Made by a program: the position numbers and the translations under genes. The notes below the pieces were generated by a model. The model was given only the letters and a program-made list of their open reading frames with translations. It was not told the origin of the DNA and ran no database searches. From Deltaproteobacteria bacterium (lineage in GTDB: Bacteria; Desulfobacterota; GWC2-55-46): a stretch of DNA of 11,402 nucleotides. Every line of letters begins with the position of its first letter. Position 1 is the first letter of the stretch. This document shows, one piece after another, positions 1-5,621 of the stretch. The stretch lies in the NCBI GenBank assembly GCA_016218095.1, contig JACREV010000201.1, forward strand, positions 1-11,402. The letters are read 5' to 3'.

Positions 1-258
1 AAGTTCGGCGAGTGGTACGGGGCGGTATTCGCAGAAGGGGCGCTCACCGAGAGGGAGAAGGCCCTTATAGCGCTCGCCGTCGCCCACGCTGTACAGTGCC
101 CGTACTGCATCGACGCCTACACGCAGGCGTGCCTCGAGAAGGGGTCGAACAGGGACCAGATGACAGAGGCGGTCCACGTCGCCGCCGCCATAAAGGGCGG
201 GGCCGCGCTCGTGCACGGCGTGCAGATGAAGAACGCCGCCGAAAAGGTGGGGATGTGA
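1..258 (+). CDS. AhpD/CMD-like peroxidase of arsenosugar clusters (5' partial)
   Basis: Frame 1 is open from the first base to TGA at 256-258, giving 85 residues of a C-terminal part; the true start lies outside the window. It has the helical carboxymuconolactone decarboxylase/AhpD pattern around a redox CPYC motif (visible residues 33-36), after an ALTEREKALIALAVAHAVQ helix and before DAYTQACLEKG. The His of the usual AhpD CxxCxxxH is Tyr here. A third Cys lies 8 residues after the second. This form, directly followed by an ArsS-type radical SAM gene, matches the family annotated as arsenosugar biosynthesis-associated peroxidase-like protein. As I recall, some relatives carry selenocysteine in the redox motif; this one has ordinary Cys codons and no internal TGA. 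The stop overlaps the next start by one base (TGATG), so the two are probably co-translated. The biochemical reaction is not settled by sequence. Confidence 0.85.
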   Translation, partial: KFGEWYGAVFAEGALTEREKALIALAVAHAVQCPYCIDAYTQACLEKGSNRDQMTEAVHVAAAIKGGAALVHGVQMKNAAEKVGM

Positions 259-1250
259 TGGAGGGGCTTTCCGGGGCTTACGGGGACGAGCGGAACCCTT
301 TCGAGAGGTCGCTCGGCGAATCCAACCTCTTTCCCCTGATGAGCGAGGGGATATCCGTCTTCCAGGTGAACATGGGGAAGGTCTGCAACCAGGCCTGCAG
401 GCACTGCCATGTAGGCGCAGGGCCCGGAAGGACGGAGTCGATGTCCGGACATATCGTGGATGAGTGTCTTAAGGTCCTAAAGAGCCGCCGCTACCCTACG
501 CTCGACATAACGGGCGGGGCCCCTGAGATGAACCCGGATTACCGGAGGCTTGTAGCGACCGCGTCGTCTTTCGGGATAAATGTGAAGACGAGGACGAACC
601 TGACCATCCTTATCGAGGACGGCTACAGGGACTTGCCCGCGTTCTTAGCGCGTAACGACGTCGAGGTCGTGGCTTCACTGCCGTACTTTAGCAGTGAGAC
701 TACGGACAGGCAGAGGGGCGGGGGGGTGTTCGAGGCGTCCATCGAGTCGCTCCGCGCCCTTAACTCAGTCGGCTACGGGGTAGAAGGGAGCGGCCTTAAG
801 CTCTTCCTCGTCTACAACCCGTGCGGCGCGTTCCTGCCGCCGCCCCAGAGGGCGATAGAGGCGGACTTCAGGAAGGAGTTGAAGAAGAGGCACGGCGTAT
901 CCTTTACCGGGCTCTTTACCATAACCAACATGCCTGTCGGCAGGTTCCTCGATTTTTTGAACGTCTCCGGGAATCTGCCTGGCTACATGGAGAGGCTGAA
1001 GTCTTCCTACAACCCCGCGGCGGCTTTGAATGTCATGTGCAGGAACACTATATCGGTCGCGTGGGACGGGTCTCTGTACGACTGCGACTTCAACCAGATG
1101 CTGGGCTTGAAGTGCGCATTCGGCGTCCCGGACCATATAACGGAGTTCGACCACGAGAGGCTCTCGGTAAGGAGGATAGTGACCGGCCCCCATTGCTACG
1201 GCTGCACGGCAGGCGCCGGGTCGAGCTGTACCGGCGCTGTCGTGAAGTGA
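258..1250 (+). CDS. arsS: Radical SAM arsenosugar biosynthesis protein ArsS
   Basis: A 330-aa protein. The start is the ATG at 258, which overlaps the previous stop and has a GGTGGGG ribosome site at 247-252; an upstream extension in the same frame would only be a shadow of the peroxidase gene. The radical SAM motif CxxxCxxC is C43-NQA-C47-RH-C50, following VFQVNMGKV, and should hold the 4Fe-4S cluster that cleaves S-adenosylmethionine. A Gly-rich strand (DITGGAPEM) follows, as usual in the fold. The C-terminus has a second Cys set, CRNT...YDCDF and HCYGCTAGAGSSC (about 312-324), typical of the radical SAM/Cys-rich (DUF3641) family. ArsS is thought to add the deoxyadenosyl unit during arsenosugar formation, acting on methylated arsenic made by ArsM. 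No arsM is visible, but the upstream neighbour is the family's usual peroxidase-like partner. Confidence 0.88.
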   Translation: MEGLSGAYGDERNPFERSLGESNLFPLMSEGISVFQVNMGKVCNQACRHCHVGAGPGRTESMSGHIVDECLKVLKSRRYPTLDITGGAPEMNPDYRRLVATASSFGINVKTRTNLTILIEDGYRDLPAFLARNDVEVVASLPYFSSETTDRQRGGGVFEASIESLRALNSVGYGVEGSGLKLFLVYNPCGAFLPPPQRAIEADFRKELKKRHGVSFTGLFTITNMPVGRFLDFLNVSGNLPGYMERLKSSYNPAAALNVMCRNTISVAWDGSLYDCDFNQMLGLKCAFGVPDHITEFDHERLSVRRIVTGPHCYGCTAGAGSSCTGAVVK

Positions 1251-1321
1251 GCTGCTCTTCCTGCCCCAAAAAAAACAACTGCCCCTCGGACCTTTCAGAC
1301 CGTTTAACGGGAGGAGACTAA
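1247..1321 (+). CDS. Possible 24-aa Cys-rich peptide overlapping the arsS end
   Basis: A GTG at 1247 overlaps the arsS stop in a GTGA arrangement and opens 24 codons to TAA at 1319-1321. The peptide begins V/M-SCSSCPKKNNCP, with three Cys spaced CxxC-x5-C. Four-base stop/start overlaps like this often mark translational coupling, and the Cys spacing could bind a metal. Against it: there is no convincing separate ribosome site, it is very short, and the same frame is open upstream within arsS by GC bias. I do not recognise a family. Treat it as a hypothesis. Confidence 0.25.
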   Translation: MSCSSCPKKNNCPSDLSDRLTGGD

Positions 1322-1379
1322 TGGGGTTTCCCCCGCTAATCTTCTCTCATCTACCGGCCTGATGCAATCCGAGGGGCAG
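1279..1379. repeat. 12-bp inverted repeat between convergent arsS and CBS genes
   Basis: CTGCCCCTCGGA at 1279-1290 and its exact reverse complement TCCGAGGGGCAG at 1368-1379 flank a 77-base loop. Inside the loop is a small perfect hairpin, GGGG-TTT-CCCC, at 1323-1333. The position between converging genes suggests a transcript end structure for both strands, but neither hairpin is followed by a good T-run, so a rho-independent terminator is not shown. The left arm lies inside the possible 24-aa ORF. Confidence 0.5.
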
Positions 1380-1409
1380 ACTTCAAACTGGCGTGTTATT
1401 CGATTCTCC

Positions 1410-1820
1410 TTAGAGCTGGTACGCCTCCTCTACGTGGAAGAAGTTGTCCACCTCTTCTTCGATGACCGAGGCTATGTCGGAGACGGATACGAGCCCCGCC
1501 ACCTTGCCGTTCTCGATTATCGGGAGCCTCCGTATCTTCTTCCTGGCCATGAGCTTGGAAGCGTCGAAGACGTCGGTATCGGGTCCCGCCGAGATCACGT
1601 TCGACTGCATTATGGTGTCTATCCTCGTCTCATCGGGGTTCTTGCCGTTCGCGAGCCAGAGAACCAGGTCCCTGTCGGTTATGCAACCCCTCAAGCTCTC
1701 GCCGTTCGTGATCATGAGGTAGCCTATCCTGTAGTCCTTCATCTTCTTGGCCGCCTCCCTTATCGTGGCGTCAGGCTGGATCGTCACGACCTTTTTCTGC
1801 ATTATTTCCTTTAACAGCAT
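1410..1820 (-). CDS. Tandem CBS-domain protein
   Basis: A 136-aa soluble protein made of two CBS motifs and little else: CBS1 about residues 3-58 (IMQKKVVTIQPDATIREAAKKM...CITDRDLV) and CBS2 about 68-122 (IMQSNVISAGPDTDVFDASKLM...GLVSVSDIA), with a short acidic C-terminus. CBS pairs form a disc (Bateman module) that binds adenosine nucleotides such as AMP, ATP or SAM; stand-alone ones often act as energy or nucleotide sensors for a partner, which is unknown here. I place the start at the ATG at 1820 rather than the GTG three codons upstream, because AAGGGGGTGA (1826-1835, minus strand) then sits 5 nt before the ATG. The GTG would overlap that ribosome site. Confidence 0.88.
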   Translation of the reverse strand: MLLKEIMQKKVVTIQPDATIREAAKKMKDYRIGYLMITNGESLRGCITDRDLVLWLANGKNPDETRIDTIMQSNVISAGPDTDVFDASKLMARKKIRRLPIIENGKVAGLVSVSDIASVIEEEVDNFFHVEEAYQL

Positions 1821-1876
1821 TTCCTTCACCCCCTTGCGCGTTCATTGACTCGGAGGAAATCAAACCCTATGATTTG

Positions 1877-1904
1877 ACTCTATCCTAAAAGAGGGCGTTG
1901 TCAA
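1877..1904 (-). promoter_or_regulatory. Putative sigma70 promoter of the CBS gene
   Basis: On the minus strand TTGACA (1899-1904, perfect -35) is followed after 16 bp by TAGAGT (1877-1882; 4 of 6 to TATAAT). It lies about 57 bp upstream of the CBS start. A small inverted repeat, TCAAA (1860-1864) and TTTGA (1873-1877), sits just downstream of the -10 and could be an operator, but the arms are short. Confidence 0.5.
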
Positions 1905-1976
1905 GGGCGCGGGGCTTGAAAAACAGGGTGTGATTTTAAGGATCCGGAACGGGGACGGACGGGCTGTGTTTGACGA

Positions 1977-2001
1977 GGCCTCCGGGTTATTTCCGGGGGC
2001 C
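1977..2001 (-). other. GC-rich hairpin after the GAF gene
   Basis: Arms GGCC-T-CCGG (1977-1985) and CCGG-G-GGCC (1993-2001) can pair around a 7-base AT-rich loop, about 65 bp past the GAF stop. This could end the GAF transcript, but no T-run follows on the minus strand, so it may be only a stable 3' structure. The rest of 1905-2065 shows no credible gene on either strand. Confidence 0.35.
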
Positions 2002-2065
2002 GGGGTTTACTTGAAGGTCAGGGCCTATCATGAATACGAAGCCGCCGGCATGCCCGGAGACGGCG

Positions 2066-2776
2066 TCATGGAATATGGCGTTTTTCGTCAATGTACTTCC
2101 GGAGCCCTTCGAGCTCCAGCCTCAACGCCTCGTTGGCCCTCTCGAGCTCGGCGGTCCTTTCCCGGACGGCTCTCTCGATGTACTCCTCGACTGTCTTTTT
2201 CTCCTGCCCGGCCTTGAGGCGTTTAAGCTCTATCCCGGCCCTGATGGCGAACGTGGAGAGTATAAGTCTTAAGTCCGAGGCGTCGGTTACAGGCTCATCG
2301 TGAAAGGCCGCGAGGACGCCGAGCGGATTCCCGCAAGAGTCGAAGATGGGCGCGCCTACGTAGCTCTCGACCCCGAGCTCCTTGAGCATCCCGTCATCCG
2401 GAAATAGCTTCCACGTATTTTTAAGATACGCGCAGATGGTTTTGCCGACGACGTTCCCGCACGGGGTCCCCTCGAGCCTGTATGTGACCTCCTCGCCCGC
2501 CTTCCCATCTGACCAGAGGGCGAGGGCCTTAAGGTTCTCCTTTTTATCCCCGTAGACCTCGCCTATGAAGGCGTGCTTGAACCCGAGCGCCTGAGAGAGG
2601 TGCCTGACGAGTATTTTGAGGAAATCCACCCCTGTTGCCCGGACGGTCTCCTCGGCGAGCGTCTGGAGTATTCGCTCCACACGCGAGCGCCTCGCCTCCG
2701 CCTCTACGGGGCCGACTCCGTAACCGGCGTTCCAGCCGGCTTTAAGGTCCTCTTTTAAAAGATTTTCCGGGCCCAC
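2066..2776 (-). CDS. Orphan GAF-domain sensor protein with C-terminal coiled coil
   Basis: A 236-aa soluble protein. After a short N-terminal region, residues about 35-195 form a GAF domain (helix RVERILQTLAEETVRATG, then the strands and loops through SYVGAPIFDSCGNPLGVLAAFHDEP). Residues about 195-230 form a charged heptad-like coiled coil (RAVRERTAELERANEALRLEL). GAF domains bind small ligands or cyclic nucleotides. The coiled coil looks like the linker that normally leads into a histidine kinase, GGDEF or sigma54 domain, yet the protein stops there, so any output must come from a partner. I chose GTG at 2776 because GGAGG then lies 6 nt upstream; the adjoining TTG at 2779 would leave only 3 nt. 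The upstream region is AT-rich, with no clear -35. Confidence 0.82.
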   Translation of the reverse strand: MGPENLLKEDLKAGWNAGYGVGPVEAEARRSRVERILQTLAEETVRATGVDFLKILVRHLSQALGFKHAFIGEVYGDKKENLKALALWSDGKAGEEVTYRLEGTPCGNVVGKTICAYLKNTWKLFPDDGMLKELGVESYVGAPIFDSCGNPLGVLAAFHDEPVTDASDLRLILSTFAIRAGIELKRLKAGQEKKTVEEYIERAVRERTAELERANEALRLELEGLRKYIDEKRHIP

Positions 2777-2845
2777 CAAATACCTCCAAGGAATCGCAAC
2801 TTATGCGTAATATATCATAAAATTGAAATTTCCGCAGGGCAGGTG

Positions 2846-2895
2846 AAAAATAAAAAAGGAGGCATAGGTGCCATATAAAGGCGCCATATATGCCC
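2846..2895 (-). terminator. Intrinsic terminator of the 39-aa membrane protein gene
   Basis: On the minus strand, arms GGCATATATGGCGCC and GGCACCTATGCC pair with one G-T and a 3-nt bulge around an AT-rich loop (plus coordinates 2861-2895). A T-rich run (CCTTTTTTATTTTT, 2846-2859) follows directly. It lies about 20 bp after the stop of the small gene and separates it from the GAF gene. Confidence 0.75.
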
Positions 2896-2912
2896 CCTTC
2901 AGCATTCTCCTC

Positions 2913-3032
2913 TTACCAGTAGATCACCCCTCCGATAATCATCGCAAGCGTCAGGATGATGGAAAGTGCGAGATAAAATTCATACGCATGCCTCATCTCG
3001 GGGTCATGCCAGTCAACGGTTGTTATTGTCAT
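2913..3032 (-). CDS. 39-aa single-pass membrane protein, unknown function
   Basis: ATG at 3032 opens 39 codons to TAA at 2913-2915. The N-terminal half is polar (MTITTVDWHDPEMRHAYE). Residues about 19-39 (FYLALSIILTLAMIIGGVIYW) form one hydrophobic helix that ends at the stop codon, so almost nothing emerges after the membrane. The case that it is real is unusually strong for its size: a perfect TATAAT promoter upstream, AAGGGGGTGA 5 nt before the ATG, and an intrinsic terminator just after the stop. I do not recognise the family. Very small single-TM proteins are often accessory subunits or modulators of respiratory oxidases, transporters or sensor kinases, but no neighbour names a partner. 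Confidence 0.75.
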   Translation of the reverse strand: MTITTVDWHDPEMRHAYEFYLALSIILTLAMIIGGVIYW

Positions 3033-3054
3033 GATCGTCACCCCCTTCTTAATA

Positions 3055-3083
3055 ATTATAACACATGAGAGGGTTTGAGTCAG
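3055..3083 (-). promoter_or_regulatory. Strong sigma70-like promoter of the 39-aa gene
   Basis: On the minus strand CTGACT (3078-3083; 4 of 6 to TTGACA) and a perfect TATAAT (3055-3060) are separated by 17 bp. Transcription would start near 3048, giving a leader of only about 15 nt that is nearly all ribosome binding site. Confidence 0.7.
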
Positions 3084-3145
3084 GGCGGGGCTGTGGTAAA
3101 AACAATTTAAAATCGAATGGTTGCAGGATTATTGCCAGGGAGGGC

Positions 3146-3173
3146 TTGACACGGCCGGATACAGGATTAAACT
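3146..3173 (+). promoter_or_regulatory. Putative promoter of the lipoprotein gene
   Basis: A perfect -35 TTGACA (3146-3151) is followed after 16 bp by TAAACT (3168-3173; 4 of 6). The start point would be near 3180, about 30 nt before the chosen ATG. This makes the longer reading frame beginning at TTG 3121 unlikely, because its start would lie upstream of the promoter. Confidence 0.55.
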
Positions 3174-3210
3174 TTACACGACCCCTGAAAACCTTTCAAA
3201 TTGGAAGGAC

Positions 3211-3489
3211 ATGACAAACCTGATAGCCGTCCTTATTACGATGGCGTTTACGGCCCTTCTTATCATCGGTTGCGCAAGGCACATCGAGAAGGACCTTTCC
3301 GTCAAAAAAGTCGGGAAAGAGCCTGCCAGGGCGTCAGCCGTCAACGCAAAGCCCACGGGGTCCGAAGGTCCCGGCAAGCAAGTTTCCGCGCCTGAGAACG
3401 AAAAAAAAGCGTCAGAAGAGAAGGGTTTTGCCGGGGTGTTGAGAAAGGGTCTTAAGACCGGCGTTTATCTCTTCGGATGGATGCCTTGA
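3211..3489 (+). CDS. Small predicted lipoprotein, unknown function
   Basis: A 92-aa protein from ATG 3211, with GGA at 3203-3205 as ribosome site. Residues 1-20 are a hydrophobic signal ending in a lipobox, I18-I19-G20-C21, so C21 should be lipidated and the protein membrane-anchored. The n-region lacks a basic residue, which is atypical for signal peptidase II substrates. Residues about 25-70 are a low-complexity, charged, probably disordered stretch rich in K, E, A, P and S. The last ~22 residues (KGFAGVLRKGLKTGVYLFGWMP) are amphipathic and aromatic at the end and may contact membrane or peptidoglycan. No known family is recognised. It converges on the diguanylate cyclase gene, which ends 17 bp away. 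Confidence 0.65.
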   Translation: MTNLIAVLITMAFTALLIIGCARHIEKDLSVKKVGKEPARASAVNAKPTGSEGPGKQVSAPENEKKASEEKGFAGVLRKGLKTGVYLFGWMP

Positions 3490-3505
3490 GCGCGGGGCTT
3501 GCCCT

Positions 3506-4795
3506 TTAGACCTGCTCCGCGTCCGCGACGACGACCATGTCCCTGCCGCCGGTCTTGGCTACGTAGAGCGCCTTGTCGGCCGCCTCTATTATCCCGTCAG
3601 GGGAGGGGCCGTTTTCAGGATAGGCCGATACCCCCATCGATAACGTCACCGGCCCGAGCGGCGCTCCGTTGTGGCGGAGATTCAGGTACTTGACCTCGTC
3701 CCTGATCTTTTCCGCCCTCCTCCTCGACATCTCGAGCGAGGCGTCCGGCAGTATTATCAGGAACTCCTCTCCGCCGTACCTGCAGACCACGTCCTCCTTC
3801 CGCGTCTGGTTCCTCAAAAAAACGCCGAGCTCCCTCAAGACCGAGTCCCCGGCGTCGTGGCCGAACGTGTCGTTGAAGCGCTTGAAGTGGTCGAGGTCTA
3901 TCATCACGAGTCCGAGCGGGTTTGAGCGTCTCGCGGCCCTGTGGAGCTCCCTTTCGAGCGTAACACCCATGTAGCGCCTGTTGAAGAGACCCGTCAGCGG
4001 GTCCCTTACGGACTGTACGCGCAGAGCCTCCGTGAGTTTCAGGTTCGCGAGCGCCAATGCCACCTGCTTCGATGCCGTGAGCGCGAGCAGTCGCTTGGAA
4101 TCGCTCAGCCTGTCGCTCTCGAACTGGAGGAAGTAGACCCCGAGCGCCTCTCCGTGCGCCTGCAGCGGCACGCAGAGGTAGTCGCCCCTGTCCGCCGAAA
4201 GGAGGCTCTTGCAGGGGAAACCGGTCTTGTCCTGCTTGAGTATGTTCACTTGTCCCCGCCGTAAGGTCCAGCACTCCTCGGGGTTGCAGGCCTCGGGCTT
4301 GCAGGACGGCTCCCTGTCGCCCCAGTTCACCGAAGATTCCGAGAAGTTCCTCGAAGGGGAGAGTATCATGAGCGAGCCGGAAGACCCCGGGAAGAGGAGC
4401 GTTGAGGACCTGCCGATTATGCCGTACGCCTCCTCGAAGTCGCTCGAGCTCTGGAGGAGGTCGTCCATGTCGGCGAGGAGCGCGCTCGCCCTGCTCTTTT
4501 CCTGGAGCTCGTCCATCGCCTTCACGAGCTCGGCGTTCGAGACCTTGAGGGACTCCTCAGCCTCCTTGCGCTTCTTTATGTCTTTTATGAGGGGCTTGAA
4601 GATCGAGAAGTGCAGGACCGGGAAGACGAGCAGGCCGACGAGGAGCGAATCGACGACGGCGCTCAAGTACAGGCCCATCTCCGGCAGGCGCGGCATGACG
4701 AAGATCATCAGTACGGACTCGATCGCAATGATGTACGCGAGAGTGATCGCTAGAAAGTGGTGGGGTTTGTATTTTGAGGAGTCGTTTTCCTTCAA
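3506..4795 (-). CDS. Membrane-bound GAF-GGDEF diguanylate cyclase
   Basis: A 429-aa protein. Residues about 12-34 and 42-66 are two transmembrane helices. A coiled coil follows (about 70-105, KKRKEAEESLKVSNAELVKAMDELQEK), then a GAF domain (about 105-255, with a Cys-rich stretch CKPEACNPEECWTLRRG), then a GGDEF domain (about 262-425). The active-site motif is intact as GGEEF (341-345), with DPLTGLFNRRY and DLDHFKRFNDTFGHDAGD in the expected places. An inhibitory I-site RKED (332-335) lies five residues upstream, so the enzyme should make c-di-GMP from two GTP with product feedback. The likely start is TTG at 4795; no ATG or GTG exists before the first TM helix, and only a distant GGGGAG resembles a ribosome site, so the start is uncertain. 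The PilZ gene lies upstream on the same strand. Confidence 0.9.
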   Translation of the reverse strand: MKENDSSKYKPHHFLAITLAYIIAIESVLMIFVMPRLPEMGLYLSAVVDSLLVGLLVFPVLHFSIFKPLIKDIKKRKEAEESLKVSNAELVKAMDELQEKSRASALLADMDDLLQSSSDFEEAYGIIGRSSTLLFPGSSGSLMILSPSRNFSESSVNWGDREPSCKPEACNPEECWTLRRGQVNILKQDKTGFPCKSLLSADRGDYLCVPLQAHGEALGVYFLQFESDRLSDSKRLLALTASKQVALALANLKLTEALRVQSVRDPLTGLFNRRYMGVTLERELHRAARRSNPLGLVMIDLDHFKRFNDTFGHDAGDSVLRELGVFLRNQTRKEDVVCRYGGEEFLIILPDASLEMSRRRAEKIRDEVKYLNLRHNGAPLGPVTLSMGVSAYPENGPSPDGIIEAADKALYVAKTGGRDMVVVADAEQV

Positions 4796-4846
4796 GGCGT
4801 AAGGCGTTCTCCCCGGCTCTGCGGATGGTACTTCCGATACGGGATA

Positions 4847-4875
4847 TATTTACATCCTTTCAGGCGGTATGTCAA
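4847..4875 (-). promoter_or_regulatory. Putative promoter of the diguanylate cyclase gene
   Basis: On the minus strand a perfect TTGACA (4870-4875) precedes TAAATA (4847-4852) by 17 bp, within the 127-bp gap between the PilZ and GGDEF genes. It would let the cyclase be transcribed separately from PilZ, with a leader of about 45 nt. Confidence 0.5.
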
Positions 4876-4922
4876 TGACGAGACGAGCGGCGCTCCCGTG
4901 AAGGCGGACCATGCTGGGACGT

Positions 4923-5276
4923 TCAGAAGCGCGCGTGTTTGTACTTTTCTATCAGGAACCTCTGCTCGGAGATGACGGACTTGAAGGAGAGGCGAGTCTT
5001 GAAGACGATTATGAACTCCGGCTCGGGCTTGTCGAACAACCTTATCACCTCGCCCACGACGCGCTCGGTTATGCCGCAGTTGAGCGCGACCGCCCCCCTG
5101 ATCTCCTGCCCGATCTTTGCCGGCCTTTCCTTCAGGTCGATGAGCTTGGCCCCCTTTTCGCTTATGTTGAGGAGGGTGTATTCCGCGTCCTCGGTCTTCA
5201 AGACCGGGCGGTCCTTCGAGGGGTACTCTATCCTGTAGCACTCCCTCGTATTCGAGCCTTTGTAGTATTCGGCCAT
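4923..5276 (-). CDS. PilZ-domain c-di-GMP receptor protein
   Basis: A 117-aa single-domain protein. Both c-di-GMP binding signatures of PilZ are present: RxxxR as R-ECY-R near residue 11 and (D/N)xSxxG as NISEKG near residue 37. The rest reads as the PilZ beta barrel, ending EQRFLIEKYKHARF. I chose ATG 5276, which has AGG about 8 nt upstream and places RxxxR near the N-terminus as in typical PilZ domains. The frame stays open for 31 more codons upstream, but that stretch is low in domain character. Being just upstream of a diguanylate cyclase on the same strand, it is a plausible local effector; the output partner is unknown. Confidence 0.85.
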   Translation of the reverse strand: MAEYYKGSNTRECYRIEYPSKDRPVLKTEDAEYTLLNISEKGAKLIDLKERPAKIGQEIRGAVALNCGITERVVGEVIRLFDKPEPEFIIVFKTRLSFKSVISEQRFLIEKYKHARF

Positions 5277-5425
5277 CAGTGAACCTGTATCGGCTACCTC
5301 TAAAAATTGTTCTTTTTCCTGATCTCTGCTATGCGCAGGGCAAAATCTCGAACGGAGCCTTTGAGGCAATCAGATGTTCAGCCGTTTGAAACGAATTTGC
5401 CCGTCCGGCAAGGACTGCGTCAGGA

Positions 5426-5478
5426 CGGAAATAAAAATGCTCACATATTCCTCATATATGCTGCGCTTTTTATTTCCG
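5426..5478. repeat. Long imperfect palindrome with A-run and T-run arms
   Basis: CGGAAATAAAAA (5426-5437) and TTTTTATTTCCG (5467-5478) are perfect 12-bp inverted arms. Inside, GC (5439-5440) pairs with GC (5465-5466), and CATAT (5444-5448) with ATATG (5456-5460). The 53-bp hairpin has A-rich and T-rich arms, as bidirectional terminators do, but its core is weak. It could also be a dispersed extragenic palindrome. Confidence 0.6.
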
Positions 5479-5562
5479 CCCCTCCTTGACCTCAGAAAAA
5501 ATATCTAATTTTTAAAGGCAGCCTATTATAAAAAAACTTATATCACAAAAAGGGGAGAGTAA

Positions 5563-5615
5563 TCCAAAGAAATAAGGCCCCTTTCAAAGGCGACGCGCCT
5601 CTTGAAAGGCGGCCT
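5563..5615 (-). terminator. Intrinsic terminator of the marR-b561-yceI-yceI operon
   Basis: On the minus strand the arms AGGCC/GGCCT, CCTTTCA/TGAAAGG and AGGCG/CGCCT stack into one long hairpin (5575-5615) with a CGT loop, followed by TATTTCTTT. It begins 7 bp past the last operon stop. Confidence 0.85.
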
Positions 5616-5621
5616 CGTCGG

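Larger units (their letters stand above)
5277..5621. other. Gene-free region between PilZ and the yceI operon
   Basis: These 345 bp hold no credible gene. They contain the operon terminator (5563-5615), a perfect TATAAT on the minus strand (5525-5530) without a good -35, and a long inverted repeat (5426-5478). Next to it is a 6-bp repeat, CCGTCC (5401-5406) and GGACGG (5423-5428). The PilZ transcript probably starts in here. I looked for the conserved core of the c-di-GMP-I (GEMM) riboswitch and did not see it. Confidence 0.6.

Noticed and set aside
12..257. N-terminal extension of ArsS in the same frame (82 more residues)
   Set aside because: It is Arg-rich low-complexity sequence antiparallel to no family feature and overlaps the true peroxidase frame. 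The ATG at 258 has a ribosome site and a 1-nt stop overlap.
1362..1814. 150-codon plus-strand frame opposite the CBS gene
   Set aside because: It is a shadow of the clearly recognisable CBS protein on the minus strand, with no domain and no ribosome site.
1930..2217. 95-codon plus-strand frame across the GAF gene end
   Set aside because: No family resemblance; its second half lies opposite the GAF coding sequence.
3615..4274. 219-codon minus-strand frame inside the GGDEF gene
   Set aside because: It lies in another frame of the intact cyclase and has Arg/Gly-rich composition typical of GC-biased shadow frames.
5277..5400. c-di-GMP (GEMM) riboswitch before the PilZ gene
   Set aside because: Suggested by context, but the conserved core of that riboswitch is not visible on the minus strand.
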